The notes beneath the pieces were generated by a model. The model searched no databases. It was not told the DNA's origin and saw only the letters and a program-made list of their open reading frames with translations. Of a DNA stretch of 59,139 nt, positions 35,611 through 42,537 are shown one piece after another (position 1 is the first letter of the stretch; each line of letters starts with the position of its first letter). The DNA is from an uncultured Prevotella sp. GTDB lineage: Bacteria > Bacteroidota > Bacteroidia > Bacteroidales > Bacteroidaceae. The stretch lies in NCBI GenBank assembly GCA_944320195.1, contig CALUGP010000058.1, positions 1-59,139 of the forward strand. Reading direction: 5' to 3'. The position numbers and the translations under genes are program-made.

Positions 35611-36555
35611 TTCCTTGCCGTCCAGCTCCGCCTTCATGGCTTCGCCGAAGGCGGTGTCGATGGAGTTGCCGATGCTCTTGCAGCAGTTGGCCGAGAAGGC
35701 GAGGGCGCAGCTTATGATGTTGTCCCACGTCTTTTCGGGTATCTCGTCGTCCATCATGTCGCGCGTCACGCCGTATCGCACGAGGCCGTACACCAGTCCG
35801 GCGTTGAAGTTGTCGCCGGCGCCGATGGTGCTCACGGTCTTTGTGGCCTCCACGGGGTAGCTCTTCTTCAGTCCGCCGTCGCCGCGCAGTTCCACGGCGG
35901 CTGCTCCGTCGGTGTAGACGAACTTCTTGCAGTAGAACGAAACCTGCGAGTTGTACACCTTGTCGGGCGTGTCCATGCGGTACATCACGCTGAAGTCTTC
36001 GCGGCTGCCGCGCACGATGTCGGCGTATTCGAAGTTCTCCAGTATGTTTGGCGTGAGCTTCATCACCTCGTCGGCGTGGGCCGCGCGGAAGTTCACGTCA
36101 TAGTAGATGATGGCTCCGTGGTCGCGCGCGGCGTTGAGTATTGCGGCCACCTGCGGACGGATGACGGGGTTGACGGCGTAGTAGGAGCCTATCATGACGA
36201 TGTCGTCGCGGTTGATTTCGGGCGTTACGTAGTCCAGCCGGTCGTGCGGATGGTCCTTGTAGAAGATGTATTCGGCGTCATTGTCGTCGTTGAGGAAGGC
36301 CAGCGACACGGGCGACTTCGTGCCCCGGTAGCTGTTCACGCAGCTTGCGTCGACCCCGTTTTCCTTCAGGAAGCTGACGGTCTTGCAGCCTATGCGGTCG
36401 TCGCCCACCTCGCTGACGAAGGCCGCCGGCACTCCGGCGCGTCCCAAAGAGATTATCCCGTTGTACACCGAGCCGCCGGGCACGGCGCTCACTGGCTGTC
36501 CGTTTTTGAATATTATGTCGAGAACGGTCTCGCCTATTCCTATTACCTTGCGCAT
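35608..36555 (-). CDS. PfkB-family carbohydrate kinase (fructokinase-like)
   Basis: A 315-residue ribokinase-superfamily sugar kinase. The N-terminal sugar-binding signature is VPGGSVYNGIISLGRAGVPA. The C-terminal PfkB signature STIGAGDNFNAGLVYG contains the catalytic Asp of GAGD. It probably phosphorylates fructose or a related free sugar in the cytoplasm, but the exact sugar is not readable. It lies upstream of the flavodiiron gene on the minus strand and diverges from the M16 peptidase gene. No sugar transporter is adjacent. Confidence 0.9.
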   Translation of the reverse strand: MRKVIGIGETVLDIIFKNGQPVSAVPGGSVYNGIISLGRAGVPAAFVSEVGDDRIGCKTVSFLKENGVDASCVNSYRGTKSPVSLAFLNDDNDAEYIFYKDHPHDRLDYVTPEINRDDIVMIGSYYAVNPVIRPQVAAILNAARDHGAIIYYDVNFRAAHADEVMKLTPNILENFEYADIVRGSREDFSVMYRMDTPDKVYNSQVSFYCKKFVYTDGAAAVELRGDGGLKKSYPVEATKTVSTIGAGDNFNAGLVYGLVRYGVTRDMMDDEIPEKTWDNIISCALAFSANCCKSIGNSIDTAFGEAMKAELDGKE

Positions 36556-36670
36556 TGTCTGAGTGTTGCGATATGTTGAATACAGGCCGCAAAGATAGTG
36601 AAAAAATGCTTTTTATGTAATGTGTAGCGTGTTAAACTCGTGAAAAACATGTAATTTTGCACTTTGGATT

Positions 36671-37900
36671 ATGAAATACAACACACATGTTTTAGGCAAC
36701 GGGCTGCGCGTGATACATCTGGAGTCGGCATCGCCCGTGGTATATTGCGGCTACGCCGTCGGCGCGGGCACGCGCGACGAGCTGCCGGGCGAGGAGGGCC
36801 TGGCCCACTTCTGCGAGCACACCACGTTCAAGGGCACGGCGCGGCGCACGTCCTTGCAGATACTGAACTGCCTGGAGAGGGTGGGGGGCGACCTCAACGC
36901 CTTCACCAACAAGGAGGACACGGTGTTCCACGCGGCCATCCTGCGCGAGCACCTGCCGCGCGCCGTCGACCTGCTCTCTGACATAGTGCTGCACAGCACA
37001 TACCCGCAGGCCGAGGTTGAGAAGGAGATCGAGGTGGTGTGCGACGAGATAGAGTGCTACAACGACTCGCCGGCCGAGCTGATATACGACCACTTCGAGA
37101 ACATCGTCTTCGCCGGGCATCCCCTCGGCCACAACATCCTCGGCACGCAGGAGCGTCTGCGCCGCTACACGCAGGCCGACCCTCAGCGCTTCACAGGGCG
37201 GCATTACCGCCCCGAGAACGCCGTATTCTTCGCATATGGCGACATCAGCTTCAGCCGCCTGGTGCGCCTGCTTGAGAAGGCCACGGCCGGCTTCCACCCG
37301 GCCAGTCCGCTCACGGAGAAGAGACGGGCCGGAGCCGTTCCCGGGTACACTCCGCGCGAGGAGGTGACAAGCCGGGGCACTCACCAGGCCCACGTGATGA
37401 TAGGCAACCGCGCGTATGACGTGCACGACCGCCGCCGCTTCGCCCTTTATCTGATGAACAACATCCTCGGAGGCCCGGGCATGAACGCCCGTCTGAACAT
37501 AGCCCTGCGCGAGAAGCACGGGCTGGTGTACACCGTGGACAGCTCGATGGTGAGCTATTCTGACACCGGCCTGTGGTGTGTCTACTTCGGCTGCGACCCA
37601 CACGACGTGAAGAAATGCCGCCGCCTCGTCATGCGCGAGCTTGACCGCATGGCCCAGAAGCCCCTCTCGCCCGCGGCGCTGGCCGCCGCCAAGCGGCAGA
37701 TAAAGGGACAGATAGGCGTGGCGTGCGACAACCGCGAGAGCTTCGCCCTCGACTTCGGCCGCAGCTACCTGCACCACGGCATAGAGAAAGACGTGGCCAG
37801 GCTGATGGCGCGCGTCGACGAGGTGACGGCCGAAGACATGCGGACAGTGGCGCAAGAGGTGTTCAATCCCGACAGGCTCACCACCCTGATGTTCGTCTGA
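36671..37900 (+). CDS. M16 family zinc metallopeptidase
   Basis: A 409-residue pitrilysin/MPP-type peptidase. The inverted zinc motif HFCEH (His46, Glu49, His50) is present, with Glu126 in VVCDEIE as likely third ligand, so this half is the active one. The second M16 domain covers about 165-400 (NNILGGPGMNARLNIALREK and LVYTVDSS). There is no signal peptide. The length matches bacterial processing-peptidase-like proteins that act as dimers. A TAATTTTG -7 element at 36652-36659 is only 11 bp before the ATG, so the leader must be very short. It is monocistronic and followed by repeats. Confidence 0.92.
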   Translation: MKYNTHVLGNGLRVIHLESASPVVYCGYAVGAGTRDELPGEEGLAHFCEHTTFKGTARRTSLQILNCLERVGGDLNAFTNKEDTVFHAAILREHLPRAVDLLSDIVLHSTYPQAEVEKEIEVVCDEIECYNDSPAELIYDHFENIVFAGHPLGHNILGTQERLRRYTQADPQRFTGRHYRPENAVFFAYGDISFSRLVRLLEKATAGFHPASPLTEKRRAGAVPGYTPREEVTSRGTHQAHVMIGNRAYDVHDRRRFALYLMNNILGGPGMNARLNIALREKHGLVYTVDSSMVSYSDTGLWCVYFGCDPHDVKKCRRLVMRELDRMAQKPLSPAALAAAKRQIKGQIGVACDNRESFALDFGRSYLHHGIEKDVARLMARVDEVTAEDMRTVAQEVFNPDRLTTLMFV

Positions 37901-37942
37901 CAGTGCGCCGCCTGTAACCCACTGATAATCAGCATATTTGCG

Positions 37943-38024
37943 AAAGGCCGTCTTTCATGTTGCGAAAGACGGCCTTTCGCGTTGCCGTTTGCGCCCTTTC
38001 GCAAGGTGAAAGGCCGCAAACCGG
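37943..38024. repeat. R-family cluster (R10), interrupted by MITE copy B
   Basis: Words GCGAAAGGCCGTCTTTC, GCGAAAGACGGCCTTTCGC, TTTGCGCCCTTTCGC and GTGAAAGGCCGCAAACCGG. The last word is split: CGCAAACCG appears on both sides of the inserted 294-bp element (38015-38023 and 38322-38330). Confidence 0.75.
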
Positions 38025-38025
38025 T

Positions 38026-38319
38026 TCATCCGCAGTTTAGGTGTATAGTATTACTGTACCTTCTTTTGTCTTTGTGATAGCATTTTATGTACGCCTCCTA
38101 CTTTAATCCAGGCAGTCGGTAACCGTCATGCCGCACTCCGATGCGGCATCCAGAAAACACCCGATACGCCAAACGAAACAGGCTGCATACACTGGATGCC
38201 GCATCGGAGTGCGGCATGACAGTTACCGACCGCCTGGCTTGTGGCAGGATGTACACATGAAATGCTATGGCAAAAGCAAAAGGCAATGCTGTTATCGCAT
38301 ACACCTGAACTGCGGATGA
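38026..38319 (-). mobile_element. 294-bp palindromic MITE-like element, copy B
   Basis: Same length as copy A, in the opposite orientation (the arm ending in CTACTTTAATCCAGG comes first). The flanking 9-bp direct repeat CGCAAACCG supports insertion into an existing R-family word. The right end lies 21 bp before the palindromic operator of the metal ATPase gene, so the element could affect that promoter. Confidence 0.87.
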
Positions 38320-38340
38320 ACCGCAAACCGTTTTCAACTT

Positions 38341-38375
38341 TGCAACCCGGTTGCATACGCTTTGCCGTAATTTTG
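38341..38375 (+). promoter_or_regulatory. candidate operator and -7 element of the metal P-type ATPase gene
   Basis: TGCAACCCGGTTGCA (38341-38355) is a perfect 7-1-7 palindrome. It starts 27 bp upstream of a TAATTTTG -7 element (38368-38375), exactly the distance seen before the RND efflux operon at 14.9 kb. A TTTG overlaps its left edge, 25 bp from the -7 element. The site is well placed for a metal-responsive regulator. Confidence 0.65.
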
Positions 38376-38410
38376 CACAGTGTAAAGCGAAAGACTGAAA
38401 AACAATTGAT

Positions 38411-40300
38411 ATGGAAGAGCGAAGTTTCTTGAAGCCGGCCCTGTCGCTGGCGATGCTCGCAGCCGGCCTTGTTATGTCGGCCGTGGGCGTGGACTGGTTC
38501 GCCCCCGTGGGCGTGCGTGCGGCGTGGTACGCCGTGGCCTTCCTGCCCGTGGGGCTGGGAGTGATAAGAGAGGCGTGGGAGTGCGCCGCAAAGGGCGACG
38601 TGTTCAGCGAGTTCATGCTGATGAGCGTGGCCTCGGTGGGCGCGTTCGCGATAGGCGAGTTTCCCGAAGCTGTGGCCGTGATGCTGTTCTACTGCGTCGG
38701 CGAGACCTTGCAGGACATGGCCGTCGACCGCGCACGCGACAACATACGCAGCCTCATGGAGTTCCGTCCCGACAAGGCTTTCGTCGTTGACGGCGGCACG
38801 GTCGTGGAGAAAAAGCCCGAGGACGTGCGCGTGGGCGAGGTGATAGAGGTGAGCCCCGGCGGGCGCGTTCCGCTCGACGGCACGCTCATGAGCGCCGACG
38901 CGGCCTTCGACACGGCCGCTCTCACCGGCGAGAGCATGCCGCGCACCATAAGCGAGGGCGGCGAGGTGCTGGCCGGAATGGTGGCCACCGACAGCGTGTC
39001 GCGCATCCGCGTGTCGCGCCCGGCAGGCCAGAGCGCCGTAGCGCGCATACTCTCGATGGTCGAGGAAGCCTCCGGGCGCAAGGCCCCGGCCGAGCTGTTC
39101 ATCCGCAGGTTCGCGCGGATATACACCCCCGTGGTCATCTCCCTTGCCGCGCTCACGGTGCTTGTGCCCTACGTATGGTCGCTCGTTGACTCCGCGTTTG
39201 CCTACGACTTCGGCACATGGTTCTACCGTGCGCTCATCTTCCTGGTGATATCATGCCCCTGCGCGCTGGTCATCAGCATACCGCTCGGCTATTTCGCCGG
39301 CATCGGCGCGGCGTCGAGATTCGGCGTACTGTTCAAGGGCGGCAACTGGCTCGACGCCATAACGAAGGTAGACACCGTGGTGTTCGACAAGACGGGGACG
39401 CTCACCCGCGGCGAGTTCAGCGTTGTAAAGATTGACGCGGCACAGCCCGACGAACTGCTCGGAGCCGTCGCCGCCATAGAGAAAGGCATAAGCCACCCGA
39501 TAGCCAAGGCCGTAATGAAATACGCGGGCGAGCCCGGCATAGACGCCGCCGACCTGAAGAACATGCCCGGATACGGCCTTACCGCTACCGTGAAGGGCCA
39601 CCGCTGGGCCGTAGGCACGCTCAAGCTGCTCGACCGCGAGGGCGTGGCGTACCCCGCGGAGCTGGCCCGTGTGCCCGAAACCATCGTGGCCTGCGCCTGC
39701 GACGGGCGCTATGCCGGCTGCCTGGTGCTGGCCGACACGCTGAAGGCTGACGCCAAGGAGGCCGTCAGCTCGCTGCACAAGAGCGGCGTGGGACGCATCG
39801 AGATACTCTCCGGCGACAGGCAGGCGCTGGTTGACAAGGTGGCGGCCGAGCTGCGTGTGGACAGAGGCTGCGGCGACCTTCTGCCCGAAGGGAAAGTCGC
39901 CCGCATAGACAAGCTTAAGCGCGAGGGCCGCAACGTGGCCTTCGTAGGCGACGGGATAAACGATGCCCCGGTGCTGGCGCTTGCCGACGTGGGCGTGGCC
40001 ATGGGCGGACTGGGAGCCGACATGGCCATAGAGACGGCCGACGTGGTGATACAGACGGACCAGCCTTCGCGCGTGGCGGCGGCCATAGGCATAGGCCGGC
40101 GCACGCGCCGCATTGTGCGCCAGAACATCGTTTTCGCCATAGGAGTCAAGGTGGCGGTGATGGCCTTGGGCCTGGCCGGACTGGCAAACATGTGGGGCGC
40201 GGTGTTCGCCGACGTGGGCGTGGCTCTGCTGGCGGTGCTGAACGCCACGAGGATTGTATGGAGAACCCACCCCAAACCCTTCCCCAAGGGAGGGGCTTGA
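38411..40300 (+). CDS. heavy-metal-translocating P-type ATPase (ZntA/CadA type)
   Basis: A 629-residue P1B-type ATPase that exports divalent heavy metal. No N-terminal HMA metal-binding domain is present. The protein opens with transmembrane helices. Motifs: actuator TGES (LTGESMPRT), metal-site CPC (Cys282-Pro-Cys284 in VISCPCALVIS), phosphorylation Asp326 in DKTGTLTRG, HP in the nucleotide domain (KGISHPIAKAV), and GDGINDAPVL. The last helix contains VFADVG, whose Asp fits the Zn/Cd/Pb (P1B-2) group. The last 12 residues (RTHPKPFPKGGA) and the stop codon are encoded by a C-family repeat. A Fur-family gene follows. A palindrome shared with the RND efflux operon lies upstream. Confidence 0.94.
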   Translation: MEERSFLKPALSLAMLAAGLVMSAVGVDWFAPVGVRAAWYAVAFLPVGLGVIREAWECAAKGDVFSEFMLMSVASVGAFAIGEFPEAVAVMLFYCVGETLQDMAVDRARDNIRSLMEFRPDKAFVVDGGTVVEKKPEDVRVGEVIEVSPGGRVPLDGTLMSADAAFDTAALTGESMPRTISEGGEVLAGMVATDSVSRIRVSRPAGQSAVARILSMVEEASGRKAPAELFIRRFARIYTPVVISLAALTVLVPYVWSLVDSAFAYDFGTWFYRALIFLVISCPCALVISIPLGYFAGIGAASRFGVLFKGGNWLDAITKVDTVVFDKTGTLTRGEFSVVKIDAAQPDELLGAVAAIEKGISHPIAKAVMKYAGEPGIDAADLKNMPGYGLTATVKGHRWAVGTLKLLDREGVAYPAELARVPETIVACACDGRYAGCLVLADTLKADAKEAVSSLHKSGVGRIEILSGDRQALVDKVAAELRVDRGCGDLLPEGKVARIDKLKREGRNVAFVGDGINDAPVLALADVGVAMGGLGADMAIETADVVIQTDQPSRVAAAIGIGRRTRRIVRQNIVFAIGVKVAVMALGLAGLANMWGAVFADVGVALLAVLNATRIVWRTHPKPFPKGGA

Positions 40301-40429
40301 TGTGCTTTGAAGGATAAGGACGGGTTTACGTTGCGGTTGTTTGTGCTACGTTTGTTGTCATAAATGTGTTTAAACAAACATAAAGGTATTTAAACTCCCT
40401 CCCTTGGGGAGGGCTGGGGTGGGTGTTGT
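40263..40429. repeat. facing C-family repeats (C8/C9) between the ATPase and Fur-family genes
   Basis: C8 (about 40263-40302) lies inside the end of the ATPase gene and supplies its stop codon. C9 (about 40393-40429) faces it. The segment between holds a TGTTTAAACA palindrome (about 40367-40376) and a CATAAAGGTATTTAAA tail. This might be an operator, but it is AT-rich and could be chance. Confidence 0.65.
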
Positions 40430-40457
40430 TGGCTTAATACTGTATTTTTGCAGCATC

Positions 40458-40904
40458 ATGGTTGACGAGGATTTCTACATACACAAGCTGGAGCACCGCG
40501 GCATAAAGCCCACGGCCACGCGGCTGCTCATCCTGAGGGCGATGTTCAGGGGCGACGAGACTGTCTCGCTGCCGCAGCTCGAGAGGCTGCTGCCCACGGT
40601 GGACAAGAGCACGATATCGCGCACGTTGTCGGTGTTCCTGATGGCCAAGCTGATACATGCCGTCGACGACGGGAGCGGCTCGCTGAAGTACAATGTCTGC
40701 GCGGACGACTGCGACTGCGGCGTGGACGACGAGCATACTCACTTTTATTGCGTGCGGTGCCACCGCACTTTCTGCCTCAAGCGCATACATGTGCCGGTGG
40801 TGGAGCTGCCCGACGGCTTCCGCATGGACAGCATAAACTATGTGATAAAGGGCCTTTGCCCCGAGTGCGCCGAGAAGGAGGAGAGGGGAAGGAGGGGCTT
40901 TTAA
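40458..40904 (+). CDS. Fur-family metalloregulator
   Basis: A 148-residue Fur/Zur/PerR-like repressor. I chose the start at MVDEDFY because a TATTTTTG -7 element (40443-40450) lies within the longer reading frame. The leader is then very short. A winged-helix domain covers 1-80 (KPTATRLLILRAMF, DKSTISRTLSVFLMAKLI). The dimerisation domain has THFYCVRCHRTFC and GLCPECAE, the paired CxxC structural zinc site. It lies downstream of a Zn/Cd-type ATPase, which suggests metal-dependent control of that exporter. The specific metal cannot be assigned from the sequence. Confidence 0.9.
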   Translation: MVDEDFYIHKLEHRGIKPTATRLLILRAMFRGDETVSLPQLERLLPTVDKSTISRTLSVFLMAKLIHAVDDGSGSLKYNVCADDCDCGVDDEHTHFYCVRCHRTFCLKRIHVPVVELPDGFRMDSINYVIKGLCPECAEKEERGRRGF

Positions 40905-40940
40905 AAGCCGGGACGGCTTAATTTGCCGTTCCTCCTTATG

Positions 40941-40968
40941 AAAAAAGCCCGCCGAGGCGGGCTTTTTT
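40941..40968. terminator. bidirectional intrinsic terminator
   Basis: AAAAAAGCCCGCC-GA-GGCGGGCTTTTTT: a perfect GC stem with A- and T-runs on either side. It is shared by the converging Fur-family gene and DUF3332 gene. Its edge touches the DUF3332 stop codon. Confidence 0.93.
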
Positions 40969-41522
40969 CATTTGTTTAGCGCGAAGAACATGCCGCCGTT
41001 AACGGCCATGCGGGCGTTGTACATGCCCTGCTGGTCGAGGCTGACGTCCATCCGGCCGCCGTCCTTGAGGTATATCTCGGCCGTCTCCTTGTCCTTTATG
41101 CGGAGCAGCTTGGTGGTCTTGCCGTCCTGTATCATCGACCAGGAGTCGTCCTCGGCGTTGTGCTTGAAGTTGACGGTCTTGCCGTCGGGAGCCTTCACCT
41201 CGTAGCCGTCCTCGAGCGTGGTGACGGCGTAGAGCTTGCCGTCGCTGCCCATTATGTTCTCGGTCTTGCCGATGTTCTCGGCCAGGGGGTTGGTGCCCGA
41301 CCAGAACTCTATGCTGTTGATTACTATCATGTCGGCCACTCCGCAGAGCACGTAGGCCGGCGAGATGACGATGAATATCAGCCAGTTGAGGAACTTGTTG
41401 CCCGTTGCCTGCTTGTTCCAGTCGAGCACTTTGTTGAACAGTCCGAACGAGCCGATGCACGAGCTTACGGCCATCGTGCCGGCCATGAGCAGCGTAAGCG
41501 ATTTCAATGTCTTGGTTTTCAT
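40968..41522 (-). CDS. DUF3332 family lipoprotein
   Basis: A 184-residue protein with a lipoprotein signal peptide (AVSSC, Cys22). The CIGSFGLFNKVLDWNKQATG opening is typical of DUF3332. One or two hydrophobic segments follow (NWLIFIVISPAYVLCGVADMIVINSIEFW). The soluble C-terminal half consists of repeated short beta-strand phrases (DGKLYAVTTLEDGYEVKAPD, KHNAEDDSWSMIQDGKTTKL). The function of the family is unknown. A minus-strand promoter with TAGCTTTG and a GTTG 19 bp upstream precedes it. It is monocistronic. Confidence 0.82.
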   Translation of the reverse strand: MKTKTLKSLTLLMAGTMAVSSCIGSFGLFNKVLDWNKQATGNKFLNWLIFIVISPAYVLCGVADMIVINSIEFWSGTNPLAENIGKTENIMGSDGKLYAVTTLEDGYEVKAPDGKTVNFKHNAEDDSWSMIQDGKTTKLLRIKDKETAEIYLKDGGRMDVSLDQQGMYNARMAVNGGMFFALNK

Positions 41523-41553
41523 TTCTTTTTTGGTTTTATGATGTAACAGGATA

Positions 41554-41584
41554 CAAAGCTAATTGTTTCCAATGAGTGTACAAC
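41554..41584 (-). promoter_or_regulatory. promoter of the DUF3332 gene
   Basis: On the minus strand, GTTG (41584-41581) and TAGCTTTG (41561-41554) are 19 bp apart. They match the Bacteroidota pattern except for one base in the -33 box, and lie about 32 bp upstream of the start codon. Confidence 0.6.
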
Positions 41585-41625
41585 ATTTTGTGTCATAAAA
41601 AATCAAAATTGATGCGAAAGACGAT

Positions 41626-41919
41626 TCATCCGCAGTTCTGGTGTATGCGATAACAGCATTGCCTATTGCTTTTGCCATAGCATTTCATGTGTACATCCTG
41701 CCACAAGCCAGGCGGTCGGTAACTGTCATGCCGCACTCCGATGCGGCATCCAGTGTATGCAGCCTGTTTCGTTTGGCGTATCGGGTGTTTTCTGGATGCC
41801 GCATCGGAGTGCGGCATGACGGTTACCGACTGCCTGGATTAAAGTAGGAGGCGTACATAAAATGCTATCACAAAGACAAAAGAAGGTACAGTAATACTAT
41901 ACACCTAAACTGCGGATGA
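41626..41919 (+). mobile_element. 294-bp palindromic MITE-like element, copy C
   Basis: Same orientation as copy A and the same length. An exact 8-bp direct repeat, CGAAAGAC, flanks it (41615-41622 and 41923-41930). The target was an R-family word (GCGAAAGAC...). The terminal repeats and inner GCCGCACTCCGATGCGGC hairpins are intact. Confidence 0.87.
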
Positions 41920-41922
41920 ACC

Positions 41923-42008
41923 CGAAAGACCGTCTTTCGCCGTCCAAAAGGCCGCAAACGGCACGCTAAAAGGCCGTCTTTCAGCGTGTGAAAGACGGCC
42001 TTTTGCAA
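41923..42008. repeat. R-family cluster (R11)
   Basis: Words CGAAAGACCGTCTTTCGCC, AAAAGGCCGCAAACGGC, AAAAGGCCGTCTTTC and GAAAGACGGCCTTTTGC lie downstream of the desulfoferrodoxin gene (minus strand). MITE copy C is inserted at the left edge. Confidence 0.7.
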
Positions 42009-42052
42009 GTAGCCTGACTGTCAGGCGGTTACGCGCTTGTCTCCGTGGCGGC

Positions 42053-42430
42053 TCACTTTGAGCGCCACTGCCCGTGCAGGTTGCAGTATTCGCGGGCGTA
42101 GACGTCCTCGGCGTCGGTCATGAAGACGGCCTCGGGCTTGTCGCCGGGCTTGAGGTAGCGGCGCTGTGTCTTGTCGCCCTCCACCAGCTCGATCCACTCT
42201 ATGTAGTGGTTGTCGAGCATGGGGTGCTCCACGCTGCCCACCGTGACGCGGTAGCCGCCGTCGATTTTCTCGATTACGGGCACGTGCTTCTCCGTTGCCG
42301 CGTCCACGCTGTTCTCCTTGAGCAGCTTCATGGGCTGGCCGCAGCATGTCAGCTCGCCAGCGCCGGCGTGCAATACTTCGACAATGTTGCCGCACACCGT
42401 GCAGCGGTAAACTTCTTTACGGTTTGTCAT
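42053..42430 (-). CDS. dfx: desulfoferrodoxin (2Fe superoxide reductase)
   Basis: A 125-residue protein that reduces superoxide to hydrogen peroxide without making O2. The N-terminal desulforedoxin domain has Cys10, Cys13, Cys29 and Cys30 (CTVC, CC). The catalytic domain has the 4-His/1-Cys site: His49 (EKHVPVIE), His69 (EHPM), His75 (NHYIEW), Cys116 and His119 (CNLHG). A glutamate and lysine flank the site as in other SORs. It complements the flavodiiron protein at 34 kb in oxygen defence. A tract of 9-bp repeats lies directly upstream, between it and the S41 protease gene. Confidence 0.96.
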   Translation of the reverse strand: MTNRKEVYRCTVCGNIVEVLHAGAGELTCCGQPMKLLKENSVDAATEKHVPVIEKIDGGYRVTVGSVEHPMLDNHYIEWIELVEGDKTQRRYLKPGDKPEAVFMTDAEDVYAREYCNLHGQWRSK

Positions 42431-42464
42431 AATCTTGCTCCTTTCTTGTTTTTAGGTTGTTATT

Positions 42465-42515
42465 GGGGGGGTCCGGGAGATCCGGGAGATCTGGGATGGC
42501 CGGGAGTACCGGGAA
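42465..42515. repeat. G7 tract and five 9-bp tandem units upstream of dfx
   Basis: Seven G residues (42465-42471) run into five 9-bp units of the type ATCCGGGAG (GTCCGGGAG, ATCCGGGAG, ATCTGGGAT, GGCCGGGAG, TACCGGGAA). The array lies between the S41 protease stop codon and the dfx start, both on the minus strand. Its unit length equals that of the T-family words. Confidence 0.75.
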
Positions 42516-42537
42516 TGGGGCAATGGCTTTCCCGCCT

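Noticed and set aside
38126-38356. Short open frames inside the 294-bp elements (and the matching ones at 41626-41847 and 55940-56246)
   Set aside because: The translations read through palindromic arms on both strands and differ between copies only by mutation. There is no start context or domain, so they are by-products of the repeat.
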